Origin: Halosolutus amylolyticus
GTDB lineage: Archaea > Halobacteriota > Halobacteria > Halobacteriales > Natrialbaceae
NCBI RefSeq assembly: GCF_023566055.1
Contig: NZ_JALIQP010000008.1
Location: 124,001-188,000, forward strand
Reading direction: 5' to 3'
DNA length: 64,000 nt
The notes below the pieces were generated by a model. That model worked only from the letters and a program-made list of their open reading frames with translations, did not search any database and had not been told where the DNA came from. This document shows, one piece after another, positions 51,505 through 63,679 of the stretch; within the stretch, counting starts at the first letter, position 1; every line of letters starts with the position of its first letter. Both the position numbers and the translations under genes were made by a program.

Positions 51505-52176
51505 TCACAGGCTCGCGTCAGGAGGTGAGTCTCCTTCTCGGGCAACTTGTTCGTACACGTAGTACGAATACCCAACGGTCACGACCGCTGTCAATAGCGA
51601 AGGCACGATGAGAAAGTAGATCGCGTACTCGCCGAATAGCAGCCCACCCAGCGCTACCAGGGCAGTGAGTTTGAATAGTTTCCCACCGAGGGCGTGCGTT
51701 CGGTTCCACACCTCCTCGTTACTGAGCGTCCACGGCGTCCGGATACCCACGAACCAGTTGCGATTGGCACGAGTCAGTACGACCCCAGAGTAGTAGAAGA
51801 GGCCTGCAACAAGCACGACAATGAGATTGATGAAGTCGAACTCGTAGCCAAGGTTGAACGCGATGATTCCGGCGTGAAGGACGAACATGAAGCCCGTAAA
51901 GAGGACGACGAACCAGTCGTACGTAGGGCGGAACTCAGCGATGTTTGCTCCGAGCGGATCGATTCGTGGGATGAGCGCGAACAAGACGAGAACCCCTGCT
52001 GATAGAGCCGGAATGAGCCAGAGGGCGAGCGGTTTTGCCATGGTGCCGTCCGGTTCACCAACGGCGTTCCAATGAGAGACGAGCTCCGCAGGGAGGTCAG
52101 GAGCCGTCAGGAGACTCACAACGATCGAGAGGACGATAAACCCGGCAGCGAGGCCGAATCGTTGATGCGTGGTCAT
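51505..52176 (-). CDS. SdpI/DUF1648 family membrane protein
   Basis: A 223-aa protein with six predicted TM helices. The N-terminal DUF1648 motif is PAELVSHWNAVGEPDGTMAK, and the C-terminal SdpI signature is WFVGIRTPWTLSNEEVWNRTHALGGKLF. In Bacillus, SdpI gives immunity to the secreted killing factor SdpC and sequesters an ArsR-type repressor. In haloarchaea the role is unknown, and no SdpR-like gene is adjacent. The start is ATG 52176. Located in the accessory segment with the toxin-antitoxin pair. Confidence 0.85.
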   Translation of the reverse strand: MTTHQRFGLAAGFIVLSIVVSLLTAPDLPAELVSHWNAVGEPDGTMAKPLALWLIPALSAGVLVLFALIPRIDPLGANIAEFRPTYDWFVVLFTGFMFVLHAGIIAFNLGYEFDFINLIVVLVAGLFYYSGVVLTRANRNWFVGIRTPWTLSNEEVWNRTHALGGKLFKLTALVALGGLLFGEYAIYFLIVPSLLTAVVTVGYSYYVYEQVAREGDSPPDASL

Positions 52177-52354
52177 AGGTTACGTAGGGTCTTCGCGGTG
52201 TATACATTGTTGATTCATGTATAACCTACTGATGAAGGGACAATTTTGACAGGAGACATCAATGGAGAATGCTGACTACTCTGGATCGATGTTTTCAGGT
52301 GGGAGAAAACAGCGTACACAGCGATACGCCACTCGGAACGGTCAGTAACCCAAT

Positions 52355-52525
52355 TTATGCTGAAGTCACGTACCCATCAGCGAACATCAATACTATTAGA
52401 ACCACGATGGGGAGGACGTACACCATCAGTCCACGGTTCGGGAATAGCCAGATGGCCGAAAGAACTCCGACGACAGCGGAAATGGTACATAATACAAGAA
52501 ATCGCCGGTCAGTAAGTGTAGCCAT
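52355..52525 (-). CDS. Small two-helix membrane protein, 56 aa
   Basis: A short hydrophobic protein (MATLTDRRFLVLCTISAVVG..., then LMVYVLPIVVLIVLMFADGY) with two likely TM helices. A TTTATC box about 25-30 bp before the ATG supports expression. It is upstream of the SdpI gene on the same strand, with about 180 bp between them. No family recognised; a longer in-frame version to 52729 would run into the chorismate mutase region. Confidence 0.5.
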   Translation of the reverse strand: MATLTDRRFLVLCTISAVVGVLSAIWLFPNRGLMVYVLPIVVLIVLMFADGYVTSA

Positions 52526-52715
52526 AGCGCAAGGTATAGTGGTAGAAATGATAAATGTACCTTCAACAAGGATAGCAATCAGTACGCAGACTCGTCCGAG
52601 CAGATAGTCGGGCCAACCTAGCGTGAAAGAAAGGAGAGAATCCACGAGTCTACAACCTCCGACCCTTCGACTGCGAGGTGCTGATCCGCAGTATCGCACG
52701 AATGTGTGTTGTGTG

Positions 52716-53036
52716 CTATCGAGATTCACGTTGCTCTACTTTGTTCAGTTCGATCAGCAGCCGAAAGATCGCCTTCACGAGGTTCGCGTCGACGTCGAAC
52801 TGTTCGGCGTTCCGTCCGGCTCGATCCATCACCTGCTGTTCCTGCTGTTCGTCCGTCGTCGGGAGGTCGCGTTCGTCTTTGACCTGCGCGATCGTATCCG
52901 CCACGTACGTTCGCTGGGCGATCAGTTCGACGATCTCGCGATCGATCGTCTGAATTTCCTGGCGGAGTTCGTCGAGGCTCATCTCCTCGGGGGTGCGATC
53001 CGGTTCGCCGGGGTCGTTCGGTGGTGCGTCGGTCAT
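52716..53036 (-). CDS. Chorismate mutase (AroQ type)
   Basis: A 106-aa AroQ-fold enzyme converting chorismate to prephenate for phenylalanine and tyrosine synthesis. The helical core is SLDELRQEIQTIDREIVELIAQRTYVADTIAQVKDERDLPTTD, with the active-site Arg and Lys of helix 1 and the loop, and the Glu/Gln pair towards the end. An acidic N-terminal tail precedes it. It overlaps the stop of the shikimate kinase gene by ATGA (start 53036), so the two aromatic-pathway genes are co-expressed. Confidence 0.92.
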   Translation of the reverse strand: MTDAPPNDPGEPDRTPEEMSLDELRQEIQTIDREIVELIAQRTYVADTIAQVKDERDLPTTDEQQEQQVMDRAGRNAEQFDVDANLVKAIFRLLIELNKVEQRESR

Positions 53037-53905
53037 GTCGTTCTCGTTCCGTCGGTTCGGGTGCGAAGTAATCGTGTCGTTCCGTCCCGGTCGTTCCATC
53101 GGTCCGCGACGGTCTCGAGCGTCGATCGATCGCCGACGGCGACGTAGCTCGGACCGGTCCCCGACAGCGACACGCCCGCGACGTCGGGGAGGGCGTCGAT
53201 CATCGGTCCCGTCGAAAACCCGAGCGCCCCACAGAAGGCGAAGCCGTTGACGGTCATCGCCTCGCCGTACCGGCCGTCGAGCGCGAGTTCCGCGACCAGG
53301 TCAGCCATCGGGGCGATCCGTTCGCAGGCGTCGACGTCGGCGTCGGCGCTGAACAACTGCTCCGGGGGCGTGTAGACGAGCACGTGCCAGTCGATCGACT
53401 CGCGAGCGAGCAGTTCGTCGCTGGTGTTGTCGGTGACCGTGACGCCGCCGAGCATGCTCGCGCTGGCGTCGTCGAACGCGCCGGTCACCGTCACGCCGGC
53501 CTCGCGGGCCGCCCGGACGCCGAGTTTGCAGGCGTCGACGCGATCGACGTCGTCGGCGACGCCGAGCGCGTCGAGCGTCGCGAGCACCGTCGCGTTGGCC
53601 GCGGCACTGGAACTCTTCAGGCCGGAGGCCATCGGCACCTCGCTATCAGTTCGAACCCGTGCGCCCGTCACAGCGGGGCCGACGCCGGCGGCGTCGGCGT
53701 ACTCGGCGATCGTCAGCGCGGCACAGCGTTCGATGAGCGTCGCGTCAGCCGCGGGCCGGTCGGCGATCGCGCCGGCGACATCGCCGTCGTCGGTAAGGTT
53801 GACCGTGGCTGTCGTCTCGAGATCGATCGCGAACGCAGAGCCGGTGCCGGTCGCGAGCGCGTTGAGGACCGTTCCGGCTGCGGGGGCGACGGCGCGGCCG
53901 TCCAT
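53033..53905 (-). CDS. Shikimate kinase, archaeal GHMP type
   Basis: A 290-aa GHMP-superfamily kinase that phosphorylates shikimate in the aromatic amino-acid pathway; it is unrelated to bacterial AroK. The ATP loop is VPMASGLKSSSAAANA. The N-terminal block AVAPAAGTVLNALATGTGSAFAIDLET and the C-terminal GVSLSGTGPSYVAVG are characteristic of the archaeal enzyme. Its operon partner is chorismate mutase, confirming the pathway. Confidence 0.93.
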   Translation of the reverse strand: MDGRAVAPAAGTVLNALATGTGSAFAIDLETTATVNLTDDGDVAGAIADRPAADATLIERCAALTIAEYADAAGVGPAVTGARVRTDSEVPMASGLKSSSAAANATVLATLDALGVADDVDRVDACKLGVRAAREAGVTVTGAFDDASASMLGGVTVTDNTSDELLARESIDWHVLVYTPPEQLFSADADVDACERIAPMADLVAELALDGRYGEAMTVNGFAFCGALGFSTGPMIDALPDVAGVSLSGTGPSYVAVGDRSTLETVADRWNDRDGTTRLLRTRTDGTRTT

Positions 53906-54023
53906 ACCGGAACGACTCAGGGCGCGTATTTACGGCTGACGGTCGCCGCGGATCTGGCCGGTGGCGTCCGGTTGGACGCGACGAAACGGGTTCCTTTTCC
54001 CCGATCCGATCGAACGACGGCGT

Positions 54024-54479
54024 ATGAGCGCGCGCAGCAACGTCGCACCCAGCACGATCGGCGTCGACCTCGTCGAGGGCGGCGTCGTCGTCCAGTATCT
54101 CGACGGGCGGGAGGTCTTCTACCACGGGCCACCCGAACCCGTCGAGGGGGCGATCACGACGCCACCCGGCAAGGAGGTCCACGTCCTCGTCACCGATCCC
54201 GACGGCGTCGAGGGCGTCATGACCTACGTGAACGATCGCAACACCCACGACGACATCCTCGAGTCGACGGGGGTCGGCCGCGTCATGCTCGAGAGCAACG
54301 ACGAGGAGGAACTGTTTCCGGGCGTCACGGTCGCGACCGAGGCCTACTCGATCCGTGTCGAGGCAGACCTGGCGGCCGTCAACGGCCGAGTCTTCGTCTT
54401 CGCCGAGGACGAGATGAGCGAACACGCGTACGAACTCGTCGCGTCGACGGACGACGGCGACGCGAACGACTCGAGCTAA
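54024..54479 (+). CDS. DUF5796 family protein
   Basis: A 151-aa haloarchaeal protein of the DUF5796 family, beta-rich: GVDLVEGGVVVQYLDGREVFYHGPPEPV, GKEVHVLVTDPDGVEGVMTYVNDRNTHDDILESTGVGRVML. No enzymatic motif is visible. The ATG at 54024 begins the conserved region. It is followed two bases after its stop by the DUF7508 gene, so they form an operon. It is divergent from the shikimate kinase operon. Confidence 0.82.
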   Translation: MSARSNVAPSTIGVDLVEGGVVVQYLDGREVFYHGPPEPVEGAITTPPGKEVHVLVTDPDGVEGVMTYVNDRNTHDDILESTGVGRVMLESNDEEELFPGVTVATEAYSIRVEADLAAVNGRVFVFAEDEMSEHAYELVASTDDGDANDSS

Positions 54480-54481
54480 CG

Positions 54482-54727
54482 ATGCCGCTCCAGAAACCGT
54501 GGCGAGACCTCGACCGGGAGACGGTCGCGAGCGCCCCCGATCGACCCGGCGTCTACGAACTCGGCGACGACAGTGGCTCGGTACAGTCGATCGGCCACGG
54601 GGTGTTGCGCGACGAGCTCAAGACGGCGCTGGCCTACGGCGACGGCGAGCGGGTCCGCTGGACCGAAACGCACACCCTCGATCGAGCACGGGAACTCGCC
54701 GCCGACCACCGCGATCGGATCGCCTGA
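54482..54727 (+). CDS. DUF7508 domain protein
   Basis: An 81-aa protein (MPLQKPWRDLDRETVASAPDRPGVYELGDDSG...). The segment DRPGVYELGDDSGSVQSIGHGVLRDELK recalls the GIY-YIG-like beta-hairpin of a compact fold, but the catalytic GIY...YIG residues are not complete. It is a small haloarchaeal family of unknown function. It starts two bases after the DUF5796 stop and ends two bases before the convergent DUF7128 stop. Confidence 0.75.
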   Translation: MPLQKPWRDLDRETVASAPDRPGVYELGDDSGSVQSIGHGVLRDELKTALAYGDGERVRWTETHTLDRARELAADHRDRIA

Positions 54728-57499
<2,772 letters not shown>

Positions 57500-57538
57500 T
57501 CTCGCGCGAAGACGGCGTTTCCCCGCCGCCGTACTCCC

Positions 57539-58702
57539 GAATATCCGACTCTGTTAAAATCTTTCAATCTTGATAGGAACGGGGTGCTGAATACAGAGCG
57601 CGAATGTTGCACGGGCGTAGGCCATTCAGCCGGCTTGAAGCGGTTAACCCAGACTATCCGAAACGGTCTTCTATAATAAAGTGTTATGATATTTAATGAG
57701 TTCCTCACCAAACACCAACGAGCGTCCGAATATCGGAACCAATTGGCTCGTTCTTTTCTTTTCAGTTACATTTATTTTCTCGTGGACGCTGTGGCTCCCG
57801 AAGGTCGCCGTGGCTTCGGGAATTGAGACAGGAATCGCGGTGGTAGACGACCTGATCGTGGGGGTCGCCCAGATCCCAGAGATCGGGGCGTTTGGCCCTA
57901 CAGTGGCAGCTGTTCTACTTGTATACTTGCACGCTGGTCGGCACGGGGTTACCCGTCTCCTCAAGCGAGCTATCGACCGTTCATTTCCCCGCTGGTGGTA
58001 CATACCTGCAGTGGTGCTGTTCCCAGTACTCGCCGTTGGTGCACTGGCTGTAGCCGTTGTCTTGGGAGTTGAACCAACACTTCCCTGGACGGGTGAAGCG
58101 TATGTGCTTCCTATCGCGTTCGTCTACATTCTGCTTCTTGGTGGGCCGATGCAGGAGGAATTCGGCTGGCGGGGGTACGCACTCGATCCGCTGATCGAAC
58201 GGTTTGGTGCATTAGCTGGAAGTCTCGGACTGGGAGTCGTATGGGGCATCTGGCATTTGCCGTGGTTCTACATGCCGTCTATGACGATGTACTATCAGCG
58301 CCCGCTTGTGGGCTTCATGATCACGATAACGCTCCTGTCCGTGGTCATGACGTGGGTGTTCCAGAATACTGGTGGGAGCCTCGGACCGATGATCCTGCTC
58401 CATGCCTCGTTCAATTGGTCGTTATGGGCGTTTCCCGCAATTGAATCCGACATCGGCGGGCAAGCGTTTATTTTGGTCGTGCTCGCTCTGACACTTCTTA
58501 TTGTTCTACGGCATGGGATAGTGGATTTCTCATCGCCCAGGTCGGCAGCACCCAGCACGCCAGCGCGATAATCGTCCAGAGAAGTCCTCCATCCCAACCT
58601 CCGGTGATTAGCACGTTTCCTCTCTGCTGACTTCATGCTCTCTATTCAGCACAGTGGTTCAAATTTATCACTCACCGAGAATTTCAACAGAGTCGTATAT
58701 CC
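57539..58702. mobile_element. Passenger-carrying mobile insertion cassette B with IS6-like ends (no transposase)
   Basis: The element spans 57547-58694 (1148 bp). Ends, read inward, are GACTCTGTTAAAAT and GACTCTGTTGAAAT. Subterminal TGCTGAATACAGAG (from 57585) and its inverted counterpart CTCTATTCAGCA (58640-58651) match those of cassette A at 23.9 kb. The flanking 8-mers GAATATCC (57539-57546) and GTATATCC (58695-58702) agree at seven of eight bases, a slightly decayed target duplication. The only gene inside encodes a CPBP-family protease. No transposase is present. Confidence 0.78.
57696..58571 (+). CDS. CPBP family intramembrane glutamic endopeptidase (CAAX-protease-like), cassette B passenger
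   Basis: A 291-aa polytopic membrane protein with about eight helices and the three ABI/CPBP motifs: EExxxR as MQEEFGWRGYAL, FxxxH-like as WGIWHLPWF, and HxxxN as LHASFNWSLW. These residues form the glutamate/His active site that cleaves substrates within the membrane; relatives process bacteriocins or give self-immunity. The GC content is lower than that of neighbours. The gene is wholly inside mobile cassette B, so it travels with it. Confidence 0.9.
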   Translation: MSSSPNTNERPNIGTNWLVLFFSVTFIFSWTLWLPKVAVASGIETGIAVVDDLIVGVAQIPEIGAFGPTVAAVLLVYLHAGRHGVTRLLKRAIDRSFPRWWYIPAVVLFPVLAVGALAVAVVLGVEPTLPWTGEAYVLPIAFVYILLLGGPMQEEFGWRGYALDPLIERFGALAGSLGLGVVWGIWHLPWFYMPSMTMYYQRPLVGFMITITLLSVVMTWVFQNTGGSLGPMILLHASFNWSLWAFPAIESDIGGQAFILVVLALTLLIVLRHGIVDFSSPRSAAPSTPAR

Positions 58703-58868
58703 CGCGTTCTACGGGATCTGAGCTACTCTTCCTGCCGGGCCGATCGCTCGAGACGTTCTGTGGCGCAAAAGGAGATCGCGTTGTTCGTTCACCGGAGGGC
58801 CCAGAGCGGCGTCCTACCTGCACGAAACGGCATCGCTGTGGCACTACAGAACACCGTCACCGGCACTG

Positions 58869-59636
58869 CTACGCGGCTTCGCTCCCCTCGGAACTGTCGT
58901 CCCCCCGATCGTCTTCGACGTCGAGGTCGAGGTCGATGCCCGACGCGGGCGGCGACTCGAGAATCACCGACTCGCCGGCAGTCGTCGACTCACCGACGTC
59001 CACCGCGACGTCCTCGAGTTCCACCGACGGCGGGAACAGCACGTCGACGCGGCTCCCGAACGCGATGTGGCCGATTCGCTGCCCTCGATCGAGTTCCTCG
59101 TCGGCCTCGACGTAGGGATGGATGCGCCGGGCGAACGCGCCCGCGATGAGCGTGACCGTGGCGTCGTGCGGCGGGACCGCCCCGTCGCCCGTCGAATCGG
59201 ACTCCGCCGTGGGTTCGGCGTCGTCGGGAGCGTCCGATGAATTGTCTAGGGCGTCGGCCTCGGTCGCCACGCGAACGTGAACCCGCTCGTTCCGATCGGA
59301 GTCCTTCGAGAACGCCGGCCTGTTCGCACCCGAGACGTGTTCGACGTCGGCCACGGTCGCGTCGAACGGTGCGCGGACGACGTGGACGTGCCAGACGTTC
59401 ATGAAGATGCCCAGTCGAACCCGGCCGTCCTCCTCGCGGAGCACCGAGACGTTCCCGTCGCAGGGTGCGACGACGCCCGTCGGCGGCGGGGTCCGATCGG
59501 GGTCGCGGAAGAACGCGAGCGCGGCGGCACCGATCGCCGCCGTCACGAGACCGGCAGTCGCGCTGATAAACAGCGCGAAGGGTGCGGCGAGCAGGGGCGG
59601 GACGGCGTACTTCCAGGCCCCCGGCGCGAAGTTCAT
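58869..59636 (-). CDS. Phosphatidylserine decarboxylase family protein (archaetidylserine decarboxylase)
   Basis: A 255-aa pyruvoyl-dependent decarboxylase of the short PSD class, which turns archaetidylserine into archaetidylethanolamine. Two hydrophobic segments lie at residues about 10-44. The conserved block MNVWHVHVVRAPF is present, and the self-cleavage site appears as FGSRVDVLFP, where Ser becomes the pyruvoyl group. An acidic insert (about 125-150) and an acidic C-terminal tail are halophilic additions. The start is ATG 59636. It is downstream of cassette B, tail toward it. Confidence 0.87.
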   Translation of the reverse strand: MNFAPGAWKYAVPPLLAAPFALFISATAGLVTAAIGAAALAFFRDPDRTPPPTGVVAPCDGNVSVLREEDGRVRLGIFMNVWHVHVVRAPFDATVADVEHVSGANRPAFSKDSDRNERVHVRVATEADALDNSSDAPDDAEPTAESDSTGDGAVPPHDATVTLIAGAFARRIHPYVEADEELDRGQRIGHIAFGSRVDVLFPPSVELEDVAVDVGESTTAGESVILESPPASGIDLDLDVEDDRGDDSSEGSEAA

Positions 59637-59915
59637 GTCCGAGGCAACGACGGGAAGTCGTATGGCCGTTACGGTGATCGGATCCGGTCAGCGGGCGGCC
59701 CGTCAGCGATCCGTCCCGACGCCTCGATACCGATAGCGGCGGCTCCGACGGGCGAATGACGGGACGAAATGGGCCGTGGTGGCCCGGAAGAGGGTGAACG
59801 GTACGGAAGAGGTGAATACGTGGAACCGCACGTGAACCTCGGGTGGCCGTCCGCGTAAGCGTGCTGGTACAGTACTCGAACGCGGGAATTCGGGATAGGC
59901 TTATTAGGAGATCGA
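59637..59915. other. Intergenic, no gene seen
   Basis: GC-rich gap between the helicase stop and the decarboxylase start, both leftward genes. A promoter for the decarboxylase should lie just after 59636, but no clear TATA box was recognised. Confidence 0.3.
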
Positions 59916-62747
59916 TCAGTCCCAGAACGACTGAGTCCGCGCGTACTCGCGTTCCTTCGAGAGGATGTCCCGGTAGAAGTCGTCCTCGTTCTCCCGGAGT
60001 TTGCTGATGATCCGGGCGGCGTTGTGTGGGCCGACGCCGCGAGCGGCCATCGCGATCACCGCCTGCTTGCCGTGGCTCTGGACCAGGCTCGCGGCCCGGA
60101 AAGCGCGCTCGGTCATCCGCTCTTGCTCCTCGTCTTTCTCCTCGGCGCGGACCGCCTGGACGACCTCGTCGGCCCACGGGTTCAGCGACGCGATCCGGGT
60201 CGATCCGCACTCGGGACACTCCGGCTGATCGCGCACGCGCTTGACCTTCGTCCGGACCTTCCACTCCGTGCAGTGCGTACAGAGCAGGATGACCCGATCG
60301 TTCTGCAGGCGCTCCTTGACCGTCTCGATGACGCTCGCGTCGGCGTTCTCCGGCGCGAGCAGTTCCTTACCCGAGGAACGGCCGCCCGTGCCGATCGGCG
60401 TCCGGCCGCGCTCGGTTACCAGTTCCAGGTCGCCGGACTGGAGGCGTTCGAGCACCCGACGCGCACCGTCGACGTCCAGGTCCTCGTGGAACACCTCGCG
60501 CACGGCCTCCTCGTACATCGGGGTGTCCTCCAGCGCCGCGAGCAGGCGCTCGTTCGACATGCGACCCGAGCCCTGCCACCGCTTGAGCGCGCCGAACTTC
60601 GCCGAGACCTGGGCGAGGCGAAAGGCGAGCGCGTCCGATCGCTTCAGCCCGAGTTCGACGATCGTCTCGACGTGGTCGGGATCGGTGTCCTCGAGCACCT
60701 CGAGCACGTCGCTCGTGGCGATCGACGTCGGCACCTCGAGTTCGATCCGGTAGGGGTCGATCTCGAGCCCGATCGAACTGCCGGCGCGCTGCCCGAGCAG
60801 TGCGGAGAGCACGCGGCCGAGCGTCTCGTTGATCTTGTGGCCGAATGAGGCGTTCAGGACTACCGATCGGCCCTGCCGTTCGAGGACGAGCCGGTCCGCG
60901 GTGGGCATCGCGACGTCGCCATCGACCTGGCGCTCGAGTTGCTCGCACGCGTCGGTGACCGTGTACTCGTCGGCGGGATACCGGCCCGAGAGTTCCCGAC
61001 CGACGGCCGCGGCGTCGGCACCCGCTCGAAACTGCGGTTCGGCGACGCCCCGGATCTCGCCGACCTCACCCGCGACCGCGGCCGGGACTGGAATCTCCTG
61101 GCCGATCCAGGACGGCACCTCGCCGCCGGGGTCCTCGATCGGGCTGACCTTCACCGTCGCTTCGTCGTCGTCGATTTCCGCGATCCGCCACATCTCGCCG
61201 CGCTGGATGAACACCTCGCCGGGCTGGGCGAAGTTGACGACGAACCGCTCGTCTAGGGTCCCGATCCGGGTGCTCGAGGCGATGTCGTGGACCTCGTAGG
61301 TCTCCTCGTCGGGGATCATCGAGAGGTTCGCGTAGACGTACTGCCAGGTCCCGCCCGTGGTCTCCAGCCGATCGGCGTCCTCGTCGACCCAGACGATCCG
61401 GTTGCGGTGCAGTTCCGAACAGATCTCGCGAATCGTCTCCTCGGCGACGTTCCGGAAGGGATACGCTCGGGTGATCGTCTCCACGGCCTCGCTCACGTGC
61501 GTCGCGCCGCGGCTCTGGACGATCGCCGGCACCTGGTTCGCGACGACGTCGAGACTGCCCTCGTGGATGGCCGTGGGTTCGACCTCGCCGGCGCGAGCGC
61601 GGCGGGCGATCGCGAGCGCCTCGAACGTGTCGTCGGGCCGGGTCGTCACGATCGTCCCGCTCGAGACCGCGTCCTGGCGGTGGCCCGCGCGGCCGATCCG
61701 CTGGAGTAGCCGCGTCACCTGTCGGGGACTCTGATACTGCACCACGTGATCGACGCGCCCGACGTCGATCCCCAGTTCCATCGAGGACGTACAGAGCAGC
61801 CCGTCGAGTTCGCCCGCCTTGAAGCGGTCCTCGACGTCGATCCGGGCCTCCTTGGAAAGCGAGCCGTGGTGGACCCCGATCGGGAGGTCGAGTTCCGTGA
61901 ACCGGGAACCGAGCGCTTCGGCAGTCTGGCGGGTGTTGACAAAGATCAGGGTCGACTCGTGCTCGGCGACGAGGTCCCGGATCAGGCGGACGTGACTGGC
62001 CGTCGAGGCGTCCGTGACGAGTTTCCCCGACAGCTCCTCGTCCGCCTCGGTGATCTCGGGGCGGCGAACCGTCACGTCGACGTTGCTCCCGACGTCGATC
62101 TCGCGGATCTCGCACGCACGCCCGCCGCTGAGGAAGTTCGCGACCTCCCGTGGCTCGCCGACGGTCGCCGAGAGGCCGATCCGCTGGAACCCGCCGGCGA
62201 GGTCGCGCAGGCGCTCGAGACCGATCGAGAGCTGGGCCCCGCGTTTCGACGCCGCGAGTTCGTGGACCTCGTCGATCACGACGTGGGAGACGTCCTGGAG
62301 GGCCTCGCGCAGTCGCTCGCCGGTGAGCATCGCCTGCAGGGTCTCCGGCGTCGTCACGAGGACGTCCGGCGGATCCTCGGCCTGTTTGCCCCGCTGGTAC
62401 TGGGTCGTGTCGCCGTGGCGGACGTCGACCTCGAGGTCGAGATACTCGCCCCACCACTCGAGGCGCTCGCGCATGTCGCGGTTGAGCGCCCGCAGCGGGG
62501 TCACGTACAGCGCGCCGAATCCTTCGGGTGGTCCCTCGCCCGCCACGAGATGGTCGAAGACGGGCAACATCGCCGTCTCGGTCTTGCCGCTCCCGGTGGG
62601 CGCGATCACGAGGGTGTTCTCGCCCGCGGCGAGCGGCGGAATCGCCAGTCGCTGTGGCGCGGTCGGCGTCGAAAACCCGCGTTCGGAGAGCGCCCCGCGA
62701 ACCGTCGATCCGAGGTGCGTAAAGGCCGCGACGTCCCCGTCGGTCAT
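59916..62747 (-). CDS. Lhr-type superfamily 2 ATP-dependent helicase
   Basis: A 943-aa large helicase. RecA-like domain 1 has the Q-motif-like TPTAPQRLAIPPL, Walker A APTGSGKTETA and DEVH in VVIDEVHELAA; domain 2 has STLIFVNTRQTAEAL and QRIGRAGHRQ. Beyond these are a winged helix, the Lhr-core region, and a C-terminal zinc-finger-like element (CTHCTEW...CPECGS). Lhr enzymes unwind DNA or RNA:DNA hybrids in repair. The start is at ATG 62747 (MTDGDVAAF), since the longer frame adds an unconserved segment. Confidence 0.9.
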   Translation of the reverse strand: MTDGDVAAFTHLGSTVRGALSERGFSTPTAPQRLAIPPLAAGENTLVIAPTGSGKTETAMLPVFDHLVAGEGPPEGFGALYVTPLRALNRDMRERLEWWGEYLDLEVDVRHGDTTQYQRGKQAEDPPDVLVTTPETLQAMLTGERLREALQDVSHVVIDEVHELAASKRGAQLSIGLERLRDLAGGFQRIGLSATVGEPREVANFLSGGRACEIREIDVGSNVDVTVRRPEITEADEELSGKLVTDASTASHVRLIRDLVAEHESTLIFVNTRQTAEALGSRFTELDLPIGVHHGSLSKEARIDVEDRFKAGELDGLLCTSSMELGIDVGRVDHVVQYQSPRQVTRLLQRIGRAGHRQDAVSSGTIVTTRPDDTFEALAIARRARAGEVEPTAIHEGSLDVVANQVPAIVQSRGATHVSEAVETITRAYPFRNVAEETIREICSELHRNRIVWVDEDADRLETTGGTWQYVYANLSMIPDEETYEVHDIASSTRIGTLDERFVVNFAQPGEVFIQRGEMWRIAEIDDDEATVKVSPIEDPGGEVPSWIGQEIPVPAAVAGEVGEIRGVAEPQFRAGADAAAVGRELSGRYPADEYTVTDACEQLERQVDGDVAMPTADRLVLERQGRSVVLNASFGHKINETLGRVLSALLGQRAGSSIGLEIDPYRIELEVPTSIATSDVLEVLEDTDPDHVETIVELGLKRSDALAFRLAQVSAKFGALKRWQGSGRMSNERLLAALEDTPMYEEAVREVFHEDLDVDGARRVLERLQSGDLELVTERGRTPIGTGGRSSGKELLAPENADASVIETVKERLQNDRVILLCTHCTEWKVRTKVKRVRDQPECPECGSTRIASLNPWADEVVQAVRAEEKDEEQERMTERAFRAASLVQSHGKQAVIAMAARGVGPHNAARIISKLRENEDDFYRDILSKEREYARTQSFWD

Positions 62748-62862
62748 CGACGGCCCTAGGATCGAATGGCGGATAAGCGCCACGCTCCCGGCACGATCGA
62801 TCGCGCCTCGCGATCGCGTTCGACGGTCGACGAACCAGGTCGATCGTCCCCCGATCGGCTCC

Positions 62863-63426
62863 TCACTGGGCGTTCGACTCGTCGTTCGCTCCCTCCTCCG
62901 CGTCGTCGACCAGTTCGTCGGTAATCTCTTCGTCGACAGTCATCTCCCCCGGTTCCGCCGGTTCCTCCACCACGTCGGACGCCGTTCGGTTCTCGAGTTC
63001 CTCGCTCGATCGCTCGTCCTCGGTCAGGTCGACGGACGTCCGTTCGTCGTCGACGACCGCATCGTCGGACGCGTCGGAATCGTCCGCGCGTGTGTCGTCC
63101 GATTCCGGACCCGATTCGTCCGCTTGCGCATCGTCCGGTTCCGACGGCACATCGTCGGAGCCGTCGCCGGTAGCCGGAACGTCGATCTCGATCGGTTCGC
63201 CGTCCGCCAGTTCGACCTCGTCCGGAACGGTCCCCTCGACGCGATCGGCGATCGCCTGGGGGAGCGGGCGGCCGTTTTCTCGGGATTCGAGGTACCGCAT
63301 CACGACGTACGCGACGCCGGCGAGACCGAAGACCACCGCGGCGTCTCGAAGGTGCTTGCGGAGCGAGGGTGACGTCGACTCCCCGTTCGACGGCTGACGC
63401 TCGTCGCCACCTGTCAGAAGAGGCAT
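62863..63426 (-). CDS. Acidic membrane-anchored hypothetical protein
   Basis: A 187-aa protein with one TM helix (about residues 29-45, AAVVFGLAGVAYVVMRY) and a very long acidic tail of Asp/Glu/Ser repeats (about 85-187) that is probably disordered. The central part PLPQAIADRVEGTVPDEVELADGEPIEIDVP is more ordered. No family identified with confidence. It lies upstream of the Lhr gene on the same strand, with 115 bp between. Confidence 0.6.
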   Translation of the reverse strand: MPLLTGGDERQPSNGESTSPSLRKHLRDAAVVFGLAGVAYVVMRYLESRENGRPLPQAIADRVEGTVPDEVELADGEPIEIDVPATGDGSDDVPSEPDDAQADESGPESDDTRADDSDASDDAVVDDERTSVDLTEDERSSEELENRTASDVVEEPAEPGEMTVDEEITDELVDDAEEGANDESNAQ

Positions 63427-63647
63427 TGCCGACGGTACGGTCGGCCGCGGGAAGTCGGTTCGGCGTGTGAAAGCAAGCCCTACCCGTTGCTCGCGGGGCG
63501 ATCGACGGATGAATAACTGCTCTCGACGCCGCTTGGCAGTCGACGGCGATGCCACACGAGTCCGCGGTCTCTACCGAGACATAGAGTGTCCCTAAAGCAC
63601 CGTATTCGGCAGTTAGATGGACTCTACTGTCCGGTACGCCGTTCATA

Positions 63648-63656
63648 GTATATATC
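63648..63656 (+). promoter_or_regulatory. TATA box for the 63680 gene
   Basis: AT-rich element (AGTATATATC region) 24-32 bp before the ATG at 63680, consistent with a leaderless transcript covering the two genes that follow. Confidence 0.55.
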
Positions 63657-63679
63657 GGTGCTCACTGACGTTCGGCCAG

